From CAVXNB01 sp963763085 (lineage in GTDB: Bacteria > Actinomycetota > Acidimicrobiia > Acidimicrobiales > Bog-793): DNA of 64,000 nucleotides. The translations under genes and the position numbers were made by a program. Below are positions 25,380 through 35,532 of the stretch, piece by piece. Within the stretch, counting starts at the first letter, position 1. Every line of letters begins with the position of its first letter. Location of the stretch: positions 310,001 to 374,000 of the forward strand of contig CAVXNB010000004.1 of the NCBI GenBank assembly GCA_963763085.1, written 5' to 3'. Below the pieces are notes generated by a model. It ran no database searches and had not been told where the DNA came from. It was given only the letters and a program-made list of their open reading frames with translations.

Positions 25380-26273
25380 TCAGGCCGCCGGCGGGCGGCC
25401 GCCGGCCTGGCCGACGGCTCGCGAAGCCGCCGTGACTGCGGCGCCCGCGCACGTCTCGAGGTCGTCGTCGCACAGCCACCGAGAAACGAAGCCCGCGCAA
25501 AAAGCGTCCCCCGCCCCAGTCGAGTCGGCGACCTCGGCCGCCAGCGCCCCGACCGCGACGCGGCGACCTTCCGAGGTGGCCACGAGCGCCCCCGCAGGAC
25601 CGAGCTTGAGCGCGACCACCGGATAACGAGCCGACAGGGCGTCGGCGATCGCGTCCGGGTCGTCGAGCCCGGTCAGCAGGCGGCCCTCGTCGAGGTTCGG
25701 GAAGACGAGCTGTGCCCCCGAGGTCCATTCCAGGAACGCCCGGCGCCCGACGGCTCGCAGCCCGGCGGCCGAGGCGGGGTCGATCGAGACGGTGATCCCG
25801 GCCGCGATCGCCGAGGCGCAGAGCTGGAGGACGGCGTCCCGGCTCCCCGGCTCGAAGAGGGGATATGCGGACACGTGAAGCAGCCGGCAGCCCTCGAGCA
25901 GCTCCGCCGGCAGGTCGGCGGCCCCGAGCGCGCGGTTGGCGCCGCGGTCGGTGAACATCGAGCGTTCGCCGTCCGGGGACACGAGCACGACGATCGTGCC
26001 CGTCGGGAGGTCCTCGTCGTCGGTCAGCCGGGTCTCGACGCCGGCCCGCTCCAGCGCCTCCCGGTGGTCCGCGCAGTCCGCCGCACCGGCCCGGCCCGCG
26101 AAGCGCACCTCCACGTTCAGTGCCGCCATCCAGGCGGCCTGATTAGCGCCCGAGCCGCCCGGCGACCGCTCGATCTGCGACGGCGTGTCCGTGCCGGCTT
26201 CGAAGGGTCCCTTCGGCCGTACGACGACGTCGTTGATGACGTCGCCGACGACGATCACCTGAGGTGGCGTCAC
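25380..26273 (-). CDS. psuK: PfkB-family kinase, probable pseudouridine kinase
   Basis: A 297-aa ribokinase-superfamily sugar kinase. PfkB signatures: 'ERSPGGSGANQAAWMAALN' near the N-terminus and 'VADSTGAGDAFCAGFVSRWL' (anion hole and catalytic Asp, about 253-272). The GTG start at 26273 overlaps the stop of the upstream pseudouridine-5'-phosphate glycosidase gene (GTGA), which points to pseudouridine as substrate. PsuK phosphorylates it, and PsuG then cleaves the C-glycosidic bond to uracil and ribose-5-phosphate. The family call is firm; the substrate rests on the coupled neighbour. Confidence 0.85.
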   Translation of the reverse strand: MTPPQVIVVGDVINDVVVRPKGPFEAGTDTPSQIERSPGGSGANQAAWMAALNVEVRFAGRAGAADCADHREALERAGVETRLTDDEDLPTGTIVVLVSPDGERSMFTDRGANRALGAADLPAELLEGCRLLHVSAYPLFEPGSRDAVLQLCASAIAAGITVSIDPASAAGLRAVGRRAFLEWTSGAQLVFPNLDEGRLLTGLDDPDAIADALSARYPVVALKLGPAGALVATSEGRRVAVGALAAEVADSTGAGDAFCAGFVSRWLCDDDLETCAGAAVTAASRAVGQAGGRPPAA

Positions 26274-27193
26274 CCGCCGGTCTCGGACCAGGCGTCGGCT
26301 ACCCGCGCCGCCAGGGCGACGTTGTTCCGGACGGCCCAGACGTTCGCTTCGAGGCTGGCGCCGCCGGAGGCCACGAACATGTGGTCCAGGAGGAAGGGCG
26401 TCACCGCCTTGCCCCGGACGCCCTCGCGCTCGGCCGCGGCGAGAGCGCCCGCCAGCAGGGCGTCGTGGGTCGCCGGGTCCAGTTGGTGTTCGAGCGGCAC
26501 GGGGTTGGCGAGCACGATCCCACTGACCAGGCCGAGGCGGTCGGCGGCCCGCATCACCGCCGCCACTTCGGCCGGGTCCGAGACAGCCCAGTCGAGGTCG
26601 TTGCCGGAGTCGGCGACGTAGAAGCCGGGGAACCTGAGCGTGCGATACCCCACGACCGTGACGCCGAGCGTCTCGAGTCGTTCCAGCGTCGCGGGGACGT
26701 CGAGGATCGACTTCACGCCGGCGCAGACGACGGTGATGGGCGTCCGGGCGAGGGTCCCGAGATCGGCCGACTCGTCGAAGCTCTCGGAGGCGCCGCGATG
26801 CACGCCGCCGAGCCCGCCGGTTGCCAGGACGCGGATCCCGACGAGCCGGGCCAGCGCCGCCGTCGAGGCGACGGTCGTCGCCGCGTGGCGCCCTGTCGCG
26901 ATCGCGAGCGGGAGCTCGCGGACGCCCACCTTGGCGACGTCGGCGGTGCTGGCGAGAGTCTGAAGCTGACCGGGGTCGAGCCCGACACAGGGCCGGCCGG
27001 CGAGCACCCCGACGGTCGCCGGGACGACGCCGGCCTCCCGCAGGATCGACTCGAGCTCGAATGCCACCTCGAGGTTGCGCGGCCGCGGGAGGCCGTGGCT
27101 GATGATCGTCGACTCGAGCGCCACGACGGGGCGCCCCGCGTCGATTGCCGTGCTCACCTCCGGTGCGACTGTCACGGCCGGCTGCGAGGTCAT
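26270..27193 (-). CDS. psuG: Pseudouridine-5'-phosphate glycosidase
   Basis: A 307-aa PsuG/YeiN family enzyme, splitting pseudouridine 5'-phosphate into uracil and ribose 5-phosphate. Family landmarks are near-perfect: 'VALESTIISHGLPRPRNLEVA', 'ATVGVLAGRPCVGL', 'KVGVRELPLAIATGRHAATTVAST', 'VLATGGLGGVHRGA', 'VVCAGVKSILDVPATLERLETLGV' and 'NPVPLEHQLD'. The Mn-binding and catalytic Lys/Asp residues lie in these blocks. The start is ATG 27193 or 27202. It is translationally coupled to the psuK gene. The divergent HAD gene begins at 27215, leaving almost no room for promoters. Confidence 0.95.
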   Translation of the reverse strand: MTSQPAVTVAPEVSTAIDAGRPVVALESTIISHGLPRPRNLEVAFELESILREAGVVPATVGVLAGRPCVGLDPGQLQTLASTADVAKVGVRELPLAIATGRHAATTVASTAALARLVGIRVLATGGLGGVHRGASESFDESADLGTLARTPITVVCAGVKSILDVPATLERLETLGVTVVGYRTLRFPGFYVADSGNDLDWAVSDPAEVAAVMRAADRLGLVSGIVLANPVPLEHQLDPATHDALLAGALAAAEREGVRGKAVTPFLLDHMFVASGGASLEANVWAVRNNVALAARVADAWSETGG

Positions 27194-27214
27194 GTCACCC
27201 ATGATGTCGCGCGG

Positions 27215-27982
27215 ATGGGCGTTAGCGTCACGGCGGTGGGAGGAGATCGCTGGGCGGCCGGGGTTACCGTCGTCGGGTTCGACGGCGACGACACGCTCTG
27301 GCACAGCGAGGACGCCTTCGCCCGGGCCCAGGAGCGGCTCGTGGACCTGCTCGCCGCACATGCCACAGGTGAGGATGTGCTGGCGCGGCTCCAGGTGGTC
27401 GAGCGGCGCAACCTGGAGCTGTTCGGGTACGGCATCAAGGGGTTCACGCTCTCCATGATCGAGACGGCCATCGAGGTGAGCGACGGCTCCGTGCCGGTGG
27501 CCGACATCGAGCGGATCCTCGCCACCGGCCGCGACATGCTGGCTCGTCCCGTGGAGCTGCTGGCGGGCGTGGCCGAGACGCTGCCGCTCGTCGCCGGGAG
27601 GTATCGCATCGTCCTCGTCACGAAGGGCGACCTCCTGAACCAGGAGAGCAAGATCGCGCGTTCGGGGCTCGGCGACTCCTTCGAGGCCATCAACATCCTC
27701 ACCGAGAAGAGCGTCGACTCGTACTCGAGGGTGCTGCGCCGGCTGGACGTCGCGCCGGAGCAGTTCCTGATGGTGGGCAACAGCGAGGCGTCCGACGCCG
27801 AGCCGGTTCTGACGCTCGGCGGCTGGGCGGCTCTCGTGCGCTACCCGCTCACCTCGCTGCACGAGCTCGGGCGCACGGCCGACCGGTCATCGGGGCGCCT
27901 GAGCACGCTGGGCTGCATCGACGAGCTGCCCGCCCTCCTCGGAATCGCCGGCAACGCCTCGAGCTCAGCCGCCGTCCAGTAG
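27215..27982 (+). CDS. HAD-family hydrolase
   Basis: A 255-aa HAD hydrolase. Motif I is 'VVGFDGDDTLWHSEDAF' (DxDxT with a Gly insert typical of the YjjG-like 'GDDTLW' subgroup), motif II 'RIVLVTKGDLLNQESKI', the motif III Lys shortly after, and motif IV 'FLMVGNSEASDAEPVLTLGGWAALV'. It probably releases phosphate from a small metabolite. It starts 12-21 bp from the divergent psuG gene, so a link to pseudouridine salvage (nucleotide or ribose phosphate dephosphorylation) is possible. Its last 140 bp overlap the 3' end of the convergent methyltransferase frame. Confidence 0.8.
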   Translation: MGVSVTAVGGDRWAAGVTVVGFDGDDTLWHSEDAFARAQERLVDLLAAHATGEDVLARLQVVERRNLELFGYGIKGFTLSMIETAIEVSDGSVPVADIERILATGRDMLARPVELLAGVAETLPLVAGRYRIVLVTKGDLLNQESKIARSGLGDSFEAINILTEKSVDSYSRVLRRLDVAPEQFLMVGNSEASDAEPVLTLGGWAALVRYPLTSLHELGRTADRSSGRLSTLGCIDELPALLGIAGNASSSAAVQ

Positions 27983-29431
27983 CCCGGGAGCGCCCGGGAG
28001 CAGTGCCCGCCCTTGGCGTAGGCCGCCAGGCGGTCGCGGTCGCCCGGGACCAGCATGCCGACGACGTCGTGAATCCCGCCAGGGCCGACCGCATGCAGGG
28101 CACGGTCCCCGCTGCTGCGCCGGGGCGGCAGGTGGGAGGAGACGAGGACGAGAGGCGCGACAAGGCGGCTCGCCAGCACGCTGGCGCGGCCGAGAGCCTT
28201 CCAGAGCGTGTCGGTGCGGACGAGCCCCGCCCGAGTCGAGGTGAAGGCTCCCGTCACATCGAAGTACCAGGGCGCCCCTTCGGCGTCCTTGGCGACGACG
28301 CTCACGCTCAGGCCGAGGCCCGGGACCTTGGAGTTCCTGCGGACGATCTCGAAGCCGGAGTCCTTCAGCAGGTCGGCAGCGAACACCTGGGCGGCCTTGC
28401 CCTCGTCGCCGGCCGCAGTCCGGGTCTCGCCTGCGCCGTTCGCGGCCGGGCTCGAAGAGGGCAAGCGGCGCCCGCCGGCCGGGGACGTCCCCGCCCAGCG
28501 CGGCGAGCGCGTCGGCGACCCGTTCGTAGGCGAGGTCGACATAGGCGGCGTCGGTGTCGTAGCCGGCGTAGCGGCGGCCGGTCCTGACCGCGGCCACAGC
28601 CGTGCTCCCCGACCCGAGAAACGGGTCCAGGACGAGGTCGTTCCTGAACGTGTACAGCTCGATCAGCCGCTGCGGCAGCTCCACAGGAAACGGAGCCGGG
28701 TGCCCAACGCGTCGCGCCGACTCCGGCGCGATGCGCCACAGGTCCAAGGTGGCGTCGAGGAACTCGTCGGTGGAGATGGAGGCCTCGTACGGCAGTCCGC
28801 GCGCGCGCCGCTCGTCCACGTCGACGGCTCGGCTGAAGCGTCCCTTCGAGGCGATCACGACCCGTTCGGTCACGTCGCGGAGCACCGGGTTGGTGGGTGA
28901 GCGGAACGACCCCCACGCGCACGAGCCGGAGGCCCCCTCGGCCTTCGCCCACACGATCTCGCCCCGGAGCAGCAGTCCGATGTCGTCCTCCAGGATCCGG
29001 GTGACGTCGCCTGCGAGCGACCGGAACGGCCGGCGCCCGAGGTTGGCGACGTTGACGGCGATGCGCCCGCCGGGCTCGAGGACCCGTGCGCACTCCGCGA
29101 ACACGTCGCGCAGCATCTCGAGGTACTCCGCGTAGGAGGCGGGGATGAGCCCTTCGCCGAGGGCCGTTTCGTACTCCTTCCCGGCGAAATACGGCGGCGA
29201 GGTCACCACGAGGGCGACGGAGTTGTCCGGCAGCTTCATGTCGCGCGCGTCCCCGCAGACGAGTGGCTCGGGCGACTCGAACCGGCCTGCGACGGTCTCG
29301 TCGACAGAGATCTGCTTCGGGTGGAACCGGGCGTAGAAGCTGCTGGCGTCGTGGCTCTCGCGACGCCCCACCCCGAAGCTGCTCGTTGCCGTCCCGCGTT
29401 CCGCGCGTTCCCTGCGGCGGTTCACTGGCAT
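27841..29431 (-). CDS. Beta-class DNA methyltransferase with extra C-terminal domain (frameshifted near 28449)
   Basis: Start ATG 29431 ('MPVNRRRERAERGTATSS'). The catalytic motif 'LVVTSPPYFAGKEYE' comes first and the AdoMet motif 'VLDPFLGSGSTAVAA' last, the beta-class order of N4-cytosine/N6-adenine enzymes. The frame breaks at GGG 28448-28450 (one extra base). Correction gives 'FEPAANGAGETRTAAGDEGK' and then about 150 residues including 'SGFEIVRRNSKVPGLGLSVS' and 'WYFDVTGAFTSTRAG', which could be a PD-(D/E)xK-like nuclease or a target-recognition domain. The frame's last 140 bp run antisense to the HAD gene and may not be translated. No separate restriction gene is nearby. Confidence 0.78.
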
Positions 29432-29460
29432 CCTCGGTGCAAGGTAGACCGGGGCCGGGG

Positions 29461-29600
29461 CGGACCGGTGGATGGTTGCGGGCGGGGCGCCGGCCGCGGA
29501 TGGTTGCGGCCTGGCGCCGGCCGGTGGATGTTTGCGGGCGGGGCGCCGGCCTGGCGCCGGCCGGGGGCGCCGCCGGGCCCGGCGGGCGCCGGTCCCACTC
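29461..29600. repeat. GCCGGC-rich minisatellite upstream of the DUF3224 gene
   Basis: The spacer between the divergent methyltransferase and DUF3224 genes is filled with imperfect copies of a GGTTGCGGGCGGGGCGCCGGCC-like element, cut by CTGGCGCCGGCC. No promoter is visible within the repeats. Confidence 0.6.
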
Positions 29601-29636
29601 CGACGTGCAATTCCGGTTGCTTGTAGCGTTGACGGC

Positions 29637-30032
29637 ATGCCCATCGCGGTGTCGTCCTTTGTGCTCGATTCCTTCCACGAGGATCCGCCGTACGCGGAGG
29701 ATCCCGGCGTCGGGTACTCGCGCATGACGATCGCAAAGACGTTCCGGGGCGACCTCGAGGCTCAGAGCACCGTCGAGATGCTGTCGGTGCGGGCCGAGAA
29801 CGGCGGGGCCGGCTACGTGGCCCTGGAACGGATCGCTGGATCTCTGAAGGGCGTGTCGGGAACCTTCGCCGTGCTGCACGTGGGCACGATGGCCGGCGAA
29901 AGCCAGTGGGCGCGGTGGCCGGTCGTCACAGGTTCGGGGACCGGTGACCTCGCCCGTATCAGCGGGGAGGGCCGGATCGAGATCGCGCCCGACGGGGCGC
30001 ACCAGTTCCACCTCGACTACGAGCTGTCCTGA
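29637..30032 (+). CDS. DUF3224 family protein
   Basis: A 131-aa beta-barrel-like protein of the DUF3224 family, of unknown function and common in actinobacteria. Typical strings are 'KTFRGDLEAQSTVEMLSVRAE', 'GYVALERIAGSLKGVSGTFAVLH' and a final 'GTGDLARISGEGRIEIAPDG...HFHLDYEL'-like ending. ATG 29637 is used because upstream codons are repeat-derived. It lies 19 bp before the large carboxylase gene on the same strand and may be co-transcribed with it. Confidence 0.82.
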   Translation: MPIAVSSFVLDSFHEDPPYAEDPGVGYSRMTIAKTFRGDLEAQSTVEMLSVRAENGGAGYVALERIAGSLKGVSGTFAVLHVGTMAGESQWARWPVVTGSGTGDLARISGEGRIEIAPDGAHQFHLDYELS

Positions 30033-30051
30033 ACTAGCTCGGGGCAAGGGC

Positions 30052-33000
30052 GTGCCCGAATTCCACCGATTGGCGGTCGTGAACCGTGGCGAGGCGGCCA
30101 TGCGCGCCATCAACGCCGTCACCGAGCTGAACCGGGCCGGCGAGACCCTGACTCCGATCACGACCATTGCGATCCACGACGTGGCCGACACGAGGGCCTG
30201 GTTCGTCCGGGAGGCCGACGAGCACGTGTGCCTGGACCCGGGACCCGGAACCCACGCCGCCGGCCCCACGACTGCGAGCGCCTATCTCGACGCCGAGCTG
30301 CTCATGGCTTCGTTGCGCGCCGCCAGGGCGGACTCGCTCTGGGTCGGCTGGGGCTCTCAGATCGAGTACGACCGGCTCGCGAAGGCGTGTGAGCTCGCCG
30401 GGCTCGTGTTCATCGGCCCGCCGAGCGAGACGGTCCGCTTCCTCGAGGACAGGGCGGCGGCGGGACGGCTCGCGAAAGGGCTCGGCATCCCGGTGGCACG
30501 GACGAATCGCCTCGACGAGGGCCGACGACGGGTCGAGGTCCAGGTCGTGGCGGACGCGTACGGGAACATCTGGCCCGTCGGCGCCCGCGACTGCAGCATC
30601 CAGCTCGGTGGCCGGAAGTTGCTGACCGAGTCCTCGTGCGCAGCGCCCGGCCCGGTTGTGGACGAGGAACTGCGCGAGGCGGCCGTCAAGCTCTGCCGGG
30701 CAGCGAGCTACTCGGGTGTCGGCTCGGTCGAGTTCCTGCTCGAGCCGGAGAGCGGGTGGTTCGAGTTCGTGCAGTTCACGACCGGGCTGCAGCTCGAGCA
30801 CCCGGTGACAGAGGTCACAACCGGGCTCGACCTCGTCAAGCTCCAGCTTCAGCTCGCCCTCGGCCTGAGCCTGCACGGAGGACCCCCTGCCACCTGGGGC
30901 CATGCCGTCGGAGCGGTCGTGTGCGCGGAGGATCCGGAGCAGGGGTTCGCGGCGGCTGCGGGCCGCATCGCTTTGTTTCGACCGCCGGCAGGCGCCGGCA
31001 TCCGGGTCGACACCGGAGTGGCGGAGGGCGACGTCACCTCAGGCGGGTACTCCTCGCCGATCGCGAAGATCATCGCCTGGGGCCGCGACCGGCAAGAGGC
31101 CCTGGACCGCCTCGAGCGGGCGCTCGCCCAGTGCGCAGTGATCGTCGAAGGAGGCACGACCAACCGTTCGTTCCTCTTGTCGCTGCTCGGCCAGCCGGAG
31201 CTGCGGAGAGCGACGTTCGACCACCGCTGGCTCGAACGCCTGGTCGAGATCGACGGCCATGTGCCGCCTCTCGATCCGGTCGCCTTGCTCCACGCAGCCG
31301 TGGAGGCCTACGACACGGAGCACGCGACCGCGCAGTCGTGGTTCTACGCCACCGCCGCCCGCGGCCGGCCCGAGACCCCGCGCTCGATCGGCCAACGTGT
31401 GGAGCTGCGCTACCGGGGCGCCGCCTACCCCCTCACGGTCTTCCGCCTCGGCCCGGGCGACTACCGCATCGATACTGGACACGGCAGTGCCGACGTGCAC
31501 GTCGACCGGTACGGGCCTTTCGAGTCCCACCTGACCTGCGGCGAGCGCACCTACCACGTGTTGTCGGCCGCGAGCGGGCCGGACCGGCTCGTGGAGGTCG
31601 ACGGCGTCGCGCACTCGGTGAGCCGCGAGGGCGAGGGTGCGGTCCGTGCAAGCGGGCCGGCCTTCGTCATCGACGTGCTGGTCGAGCGGGGCGACGAGGT
31701 CAGCCAAGGTGATCCTCTCGTCCGGCTCGAGACGATGAAGATGGAATCGGTCGTCCGAGCCCCGTTTCCCGGAACGGTCCGTTCGGTGGAGGTGACGGGC
31801 AACATGCAGGTCGAGGCCGGTGCCCCCCTCGTCGTGCTGCGGCCCGTCGAGCGGCCGAGTGGCCGGAGCTGGGCGAGCGAGCCGGTCGACCTGTCGGCGA
31901 TCTGCGTCGACGGCGACGGCGACGAGCCGCCCTACCAGCGGCTCAGGCCCTACCTGCTCGGCTACGACCTCGATGAGTCCTCCGTGCGGCGCCTGCTGGA
32001 GGAGTACCGCAAGTTCCGGGCTTCCAGGCCTGTCTCGAGGGCGCTCGACCCGGAGGAGGAGGATGCACTGGCCCTGTTCGTCGACATCGGACTGCTCTTC
32101 CGGCCGGCGCCGGACGTGGCCGACAACGTCCAGGGCGACGAGCCGCCGGAGGAGTCGTCGCCGAGCACCCAGGAGCACCTGCTCACGTATCTCGCGTCCC
32201 TGGACCCGGACCGCAGCCGGCTGCCCGGCGGCTACCGCCGGCGGTTGCGGCGGGCGCTCGCCCGGTACGGCGTCGACAGTCTGGAACGGACGCCGGCGCT
32301 CGAAGAGGCGCTGCTGTGGATGTTCCGCTCGCTCCGCCGCTTCGAGGAGACGGCGGAGGTGGTCACGACGATCCTGCAGAGCCGCCTCCTGGCGGCCGCG
32401 GCCACGGCCGGGGCCGATGTCGCCTCCGACGGCCAGCTCGGCGGCCAGCCCGGCGGCGACCGTGTCGCGGACAGCGCCGCGGCCCAGCAGTTGCGGGCGC
32501 TCCTGCTCCGGGTCGCCGGCGCCGCCGAGCTCCGGCAGCAGACGGTCGCCGACCTGGCCCGCGAGCTGCGATTCCGCTACTTCGAGGAACCTGTCCTCGA
32601 GCAGGCCTTCCGGGCGGTCTACACGGAGACCGACCGGCTGCTCGACGCCCTGCGGGACGACCCGGCGGCGCCCGGGCGTGCGAGCTGGATGGAGCAGGTG
32701 GAGTCCTGCCCGCAACCGCTCCGCGCCCGGCTGCGGCAGCGCTACCAGAGCGCCGACGTGCCGTACCGGAAGGTTCTGCTCGAGCTGCACCTGCGCCGCT
32801 ATTACACGATTCGCGCGCTGCACGACCTCGTGGCGGACGGCGGCGACGCCGGCGACGGCGACGGGTCCCTGCTCTGCTCGGCCGACTTCGAACACGAACA
32901 GAAACGGGTCCACGTCCTCGTCGCCTACACCCCCCTCGACAAAATGACGGAGGTCGCGGCTGCGATCGCACGCCATGCGGAGCGCGTCGAACCCGACCGG

Positions 33001-35494
33001 CTCCTCGTGGTCGACCTCGTGACGTGGCGTGGCGGAGCACCGGAGGAGGCCGAGTCGATGGCGGCGGACCTGCAGGACCGGCTCACGCGCTGCGACTTCG
33101 GTCGTGAGCTGCACCGGCTCGATATCGCCGTCACGAGCGAGGGCCTGGTCGCCGAGAACTACCGGAGCTTCCATTTCACCTACCGCCAGCACGCCGGCGT
33201 GTTCACCGAAGAGCTCCTGTACCGGAACCTTCATCCCATGCTGGCGAAACGCCTGGAGCTGTGGCACCTGTCGGAGTTCTCGCTCGAGCGGCTGGCCTCG
33301 GTGGAGGACGTCTACCTGTTCCGCGGCGTCGCCCACGACAATCCCGACGACGAGCGGCTCTTCGCTGTCGCCGAGGTGCGCGACCTCACGCCGGTGCGCG
33401 ACGAGAGCGGCAGAGTCGTCGCCCTGCCGCATCTCGAGCGGATGACGCTGCAGGCCCTGGCGGCGATGCGGACGGCGCTTGCCCACCTGCCCACGAAGGT
33501 CCGGCCGTTGCGCAACCGCGTGATGCTTCACGTCCGGCCGACGTGGGACCTGCCGCCGGCGTTGTGGCAGGACATCGCCCACTGGCTCGCACCGCTGACC
33601 GTCGGGATCGGTCTCGAGCGGGTCGTGGCGCAGGGACGCATGTCGGAGCCGGGCGCCACCGAGCCGCGAGAAGTTGTCGTCGAGGTCGAGAACGTCAGCG
33701 AGCAGGGGGTGTCGGTGCGGGTGCACCCGCCGGACGACGAACGGGTCCGGCCGCTCACGGCCTACGGGCAGAAGGTGCTCCGTAGCCAGCGCATCGGGAC
33801 CGTCTACCCCTACGAGCTGCTGCGGCTGCTCACCATGCCACAGGGCACGGTCGCCGACCTCCCGCCCGGCCGGTTCGTCGAGCACGACCTCGACGAGGAC
33901 AACCGCCTCGTGCCGGTCGAGCGCCCCGACGGCCACAACAGCGCCCACGTCGTGGTCGGGGTCCTCACGAATTTCACGACGAAGGTTCCCGAAGGCATGG
34001 CACGGGTGGTGATCCTCGGCGACCCCACCAAGAGCCTCGGCTCGGTGGCGGAGCCGGAGTGCCGGCGCATCTGCGCCGCCCTCGATCTCGCCGAGCAGAT
34101 GTCGGTGCCTGTCGAGTGGTTCGCCCTGTCCGCCGGCGCACGCATCGCGATGGACAGCGGCACGGAGAACATGGACTGGGTCGCGGCCGCGCTCCGCCGG
34201 CTCATCGAGTTCACCCAGGCCGGCGGGGAGGTGAACGTGGTGGTCGCCGGTATCAACGTCGGAGCTCAGCCCTACTGGAACGCCGAGGCGACGATGCTCA
34301 TGCACACCCGCGGCATCCTCGTCATGACGCCCACGAGCGCCATGGTGCTCACCGGCAAGCAGGCGCTCGACTTCGCCGGCGGGGTGTCGGCCGAGGACAA
34401 CTTCGGCATCGGCGGTTACGACCGCGTGATGGGGCCGAACGGCCAGGCGCAGTACTGGGCACCGAGCCTGTCGGCAGCCTGCCAGGTCCTCCTGCGGCAC
34501 TACGACCACACCTACGTGGTCCCGGGCGAGCCGGGCCCGAGGCGGGCGCACACCGACGACCCCGCCGACCGGGACGTCTCGACGTCGCCGCACGCCAGGG
34601 TCGAGGGCACCGATTTCGAATGGGTGGGGGAGATCTTCTCCGACCTCCACAATCCGGACCGGCGCAAGGCCTTCGACATCCGTTCGGTCATGAGGGCCGT
34701 GAGCGATCAGGACCACGAGCCGCTCGAGCGCTGGGGGAGGTGGGCCAGCGCCGAGAATGCGGTCGTGTGGGATGCGCACGTCGGCGGCATGCCTGTCTGC
34801 CTGCTGGGCGTGGAGTCGAGGCTGTTGCCGCGGCGTCGTTTCGTGCCGGCGGACGGTCCGCTCTCGTTGACCGCGGGCACGCTGTTCCCCCAGTCGTCCC
34901 GCAAGATCGCCCGGGCCCTGAACGCCGCGAGCGGGAACAGGCCGGCGGTCGTGCTGGCGAACCTGTCCGGTTTCGATGGGTCGCCGGAGTCGATGCGCCG
35001 CTGGCAGCTGGAGTACGGCGCCGAGATCGGGCGTGCCGTCACGAACTTCCGGGGCCCCATCGTCTTCGTCGTCATCTCCCGCTATCACGGCGGTGCCTTC
35101 GTAGTCTTCTCGAAACAACTCAATCCCCGCCTCGAGATCGCCGCCCTCGAGGGATCCCGCCGCGTCGGTCATCGGCGGCGCAGCCGCCGCTGCGACGGTG
35201 TTCGCCCGCGAGGTCGCGAAGCGCGTCGAGGACGATCCCCGCATCGCCGGGCTCCGGGCGGAGCTGGAGGCAGCCCACGATGGCGACACGGTGAGGGTGC
35301 GGGCGGAGTTGGCCCAGGAGCTGATGGGTGTGCGGGCGGAAAAGCTCGGCGAGCTTGCGGCCGAGTTCGACGCGGTGCACGATGTGCGGCGCGCACAGGC
35401 GGTCGGGTCGGTCGATCGGATCATCCCGGCCCGAGAGCTGCGGCCCTACATCATCGACGCGCTCGAACGGGCCGGCAGGGTCTCCGCGCCCTGA
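30052..35494 (+). CDS. Fused acyl-CoA carboxylase with degenerate biotin carboxylase domain (frameshifted near 35160)
   Basis: About 1,814 aa, eukaryote-like layout: biotin carboxylase (BC)-like 1-400, biotin carrier about 540-600 with the biotinyl Lys in 'RLETMKMESVVRAPFPGTV', a long central region, and carboxyltransferase from about 1300 ('SAGARIAMDSGTENMDW', 'GINVGAQPYWNAEATMLMHT', 'DNFGIGGYDRVMGPNGQAQY', 'RYHGGAFVVFSKQLN'). The BC part lacks about 75-80 residues between 'LAKGLGIPVA' and 'RRVEVQVVADAYGN', removing the ATP-grasp Gly-rich loop. The catalytic E-x-N-x-R is 'QFTTG', and the RRxQK block is 'LGGRK'. So it should not carboxylate biotin itself. One extra C near 35158-35164 breaks the frame; correction gives 'EGSRASVIGGAAAAATVFAREV' to the stop at 35494. 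Start GTG 30052 is tentative. Confidence 0.85.
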
Positions 35495-35516
35495 ATCGGG
35501 AAGCACCTACGGACAT

Positions 35517-35523
35517 GGGAGGA
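35517..35523 (+). promoter_or_regulatory. Ribosome binding site deciding the dienelactone hydrolase start
   Basis: GGGAGGA lies 9 nt before ATG 35533 and overlaps the competing in-frame ATG at 35515, so it selects the downstream start. Confidence 0.75.
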
Positions 35524-35532
35524 AGCACGGCC

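Noticed and set aside
31039..35424. 1,461-codon open frame on the minus strand
   Set aside because: It is antisense to the carboxylase gene, whose domains are unmistakable; its composition (Arg, Asp, His rich) is that of a GC-driven shadow.
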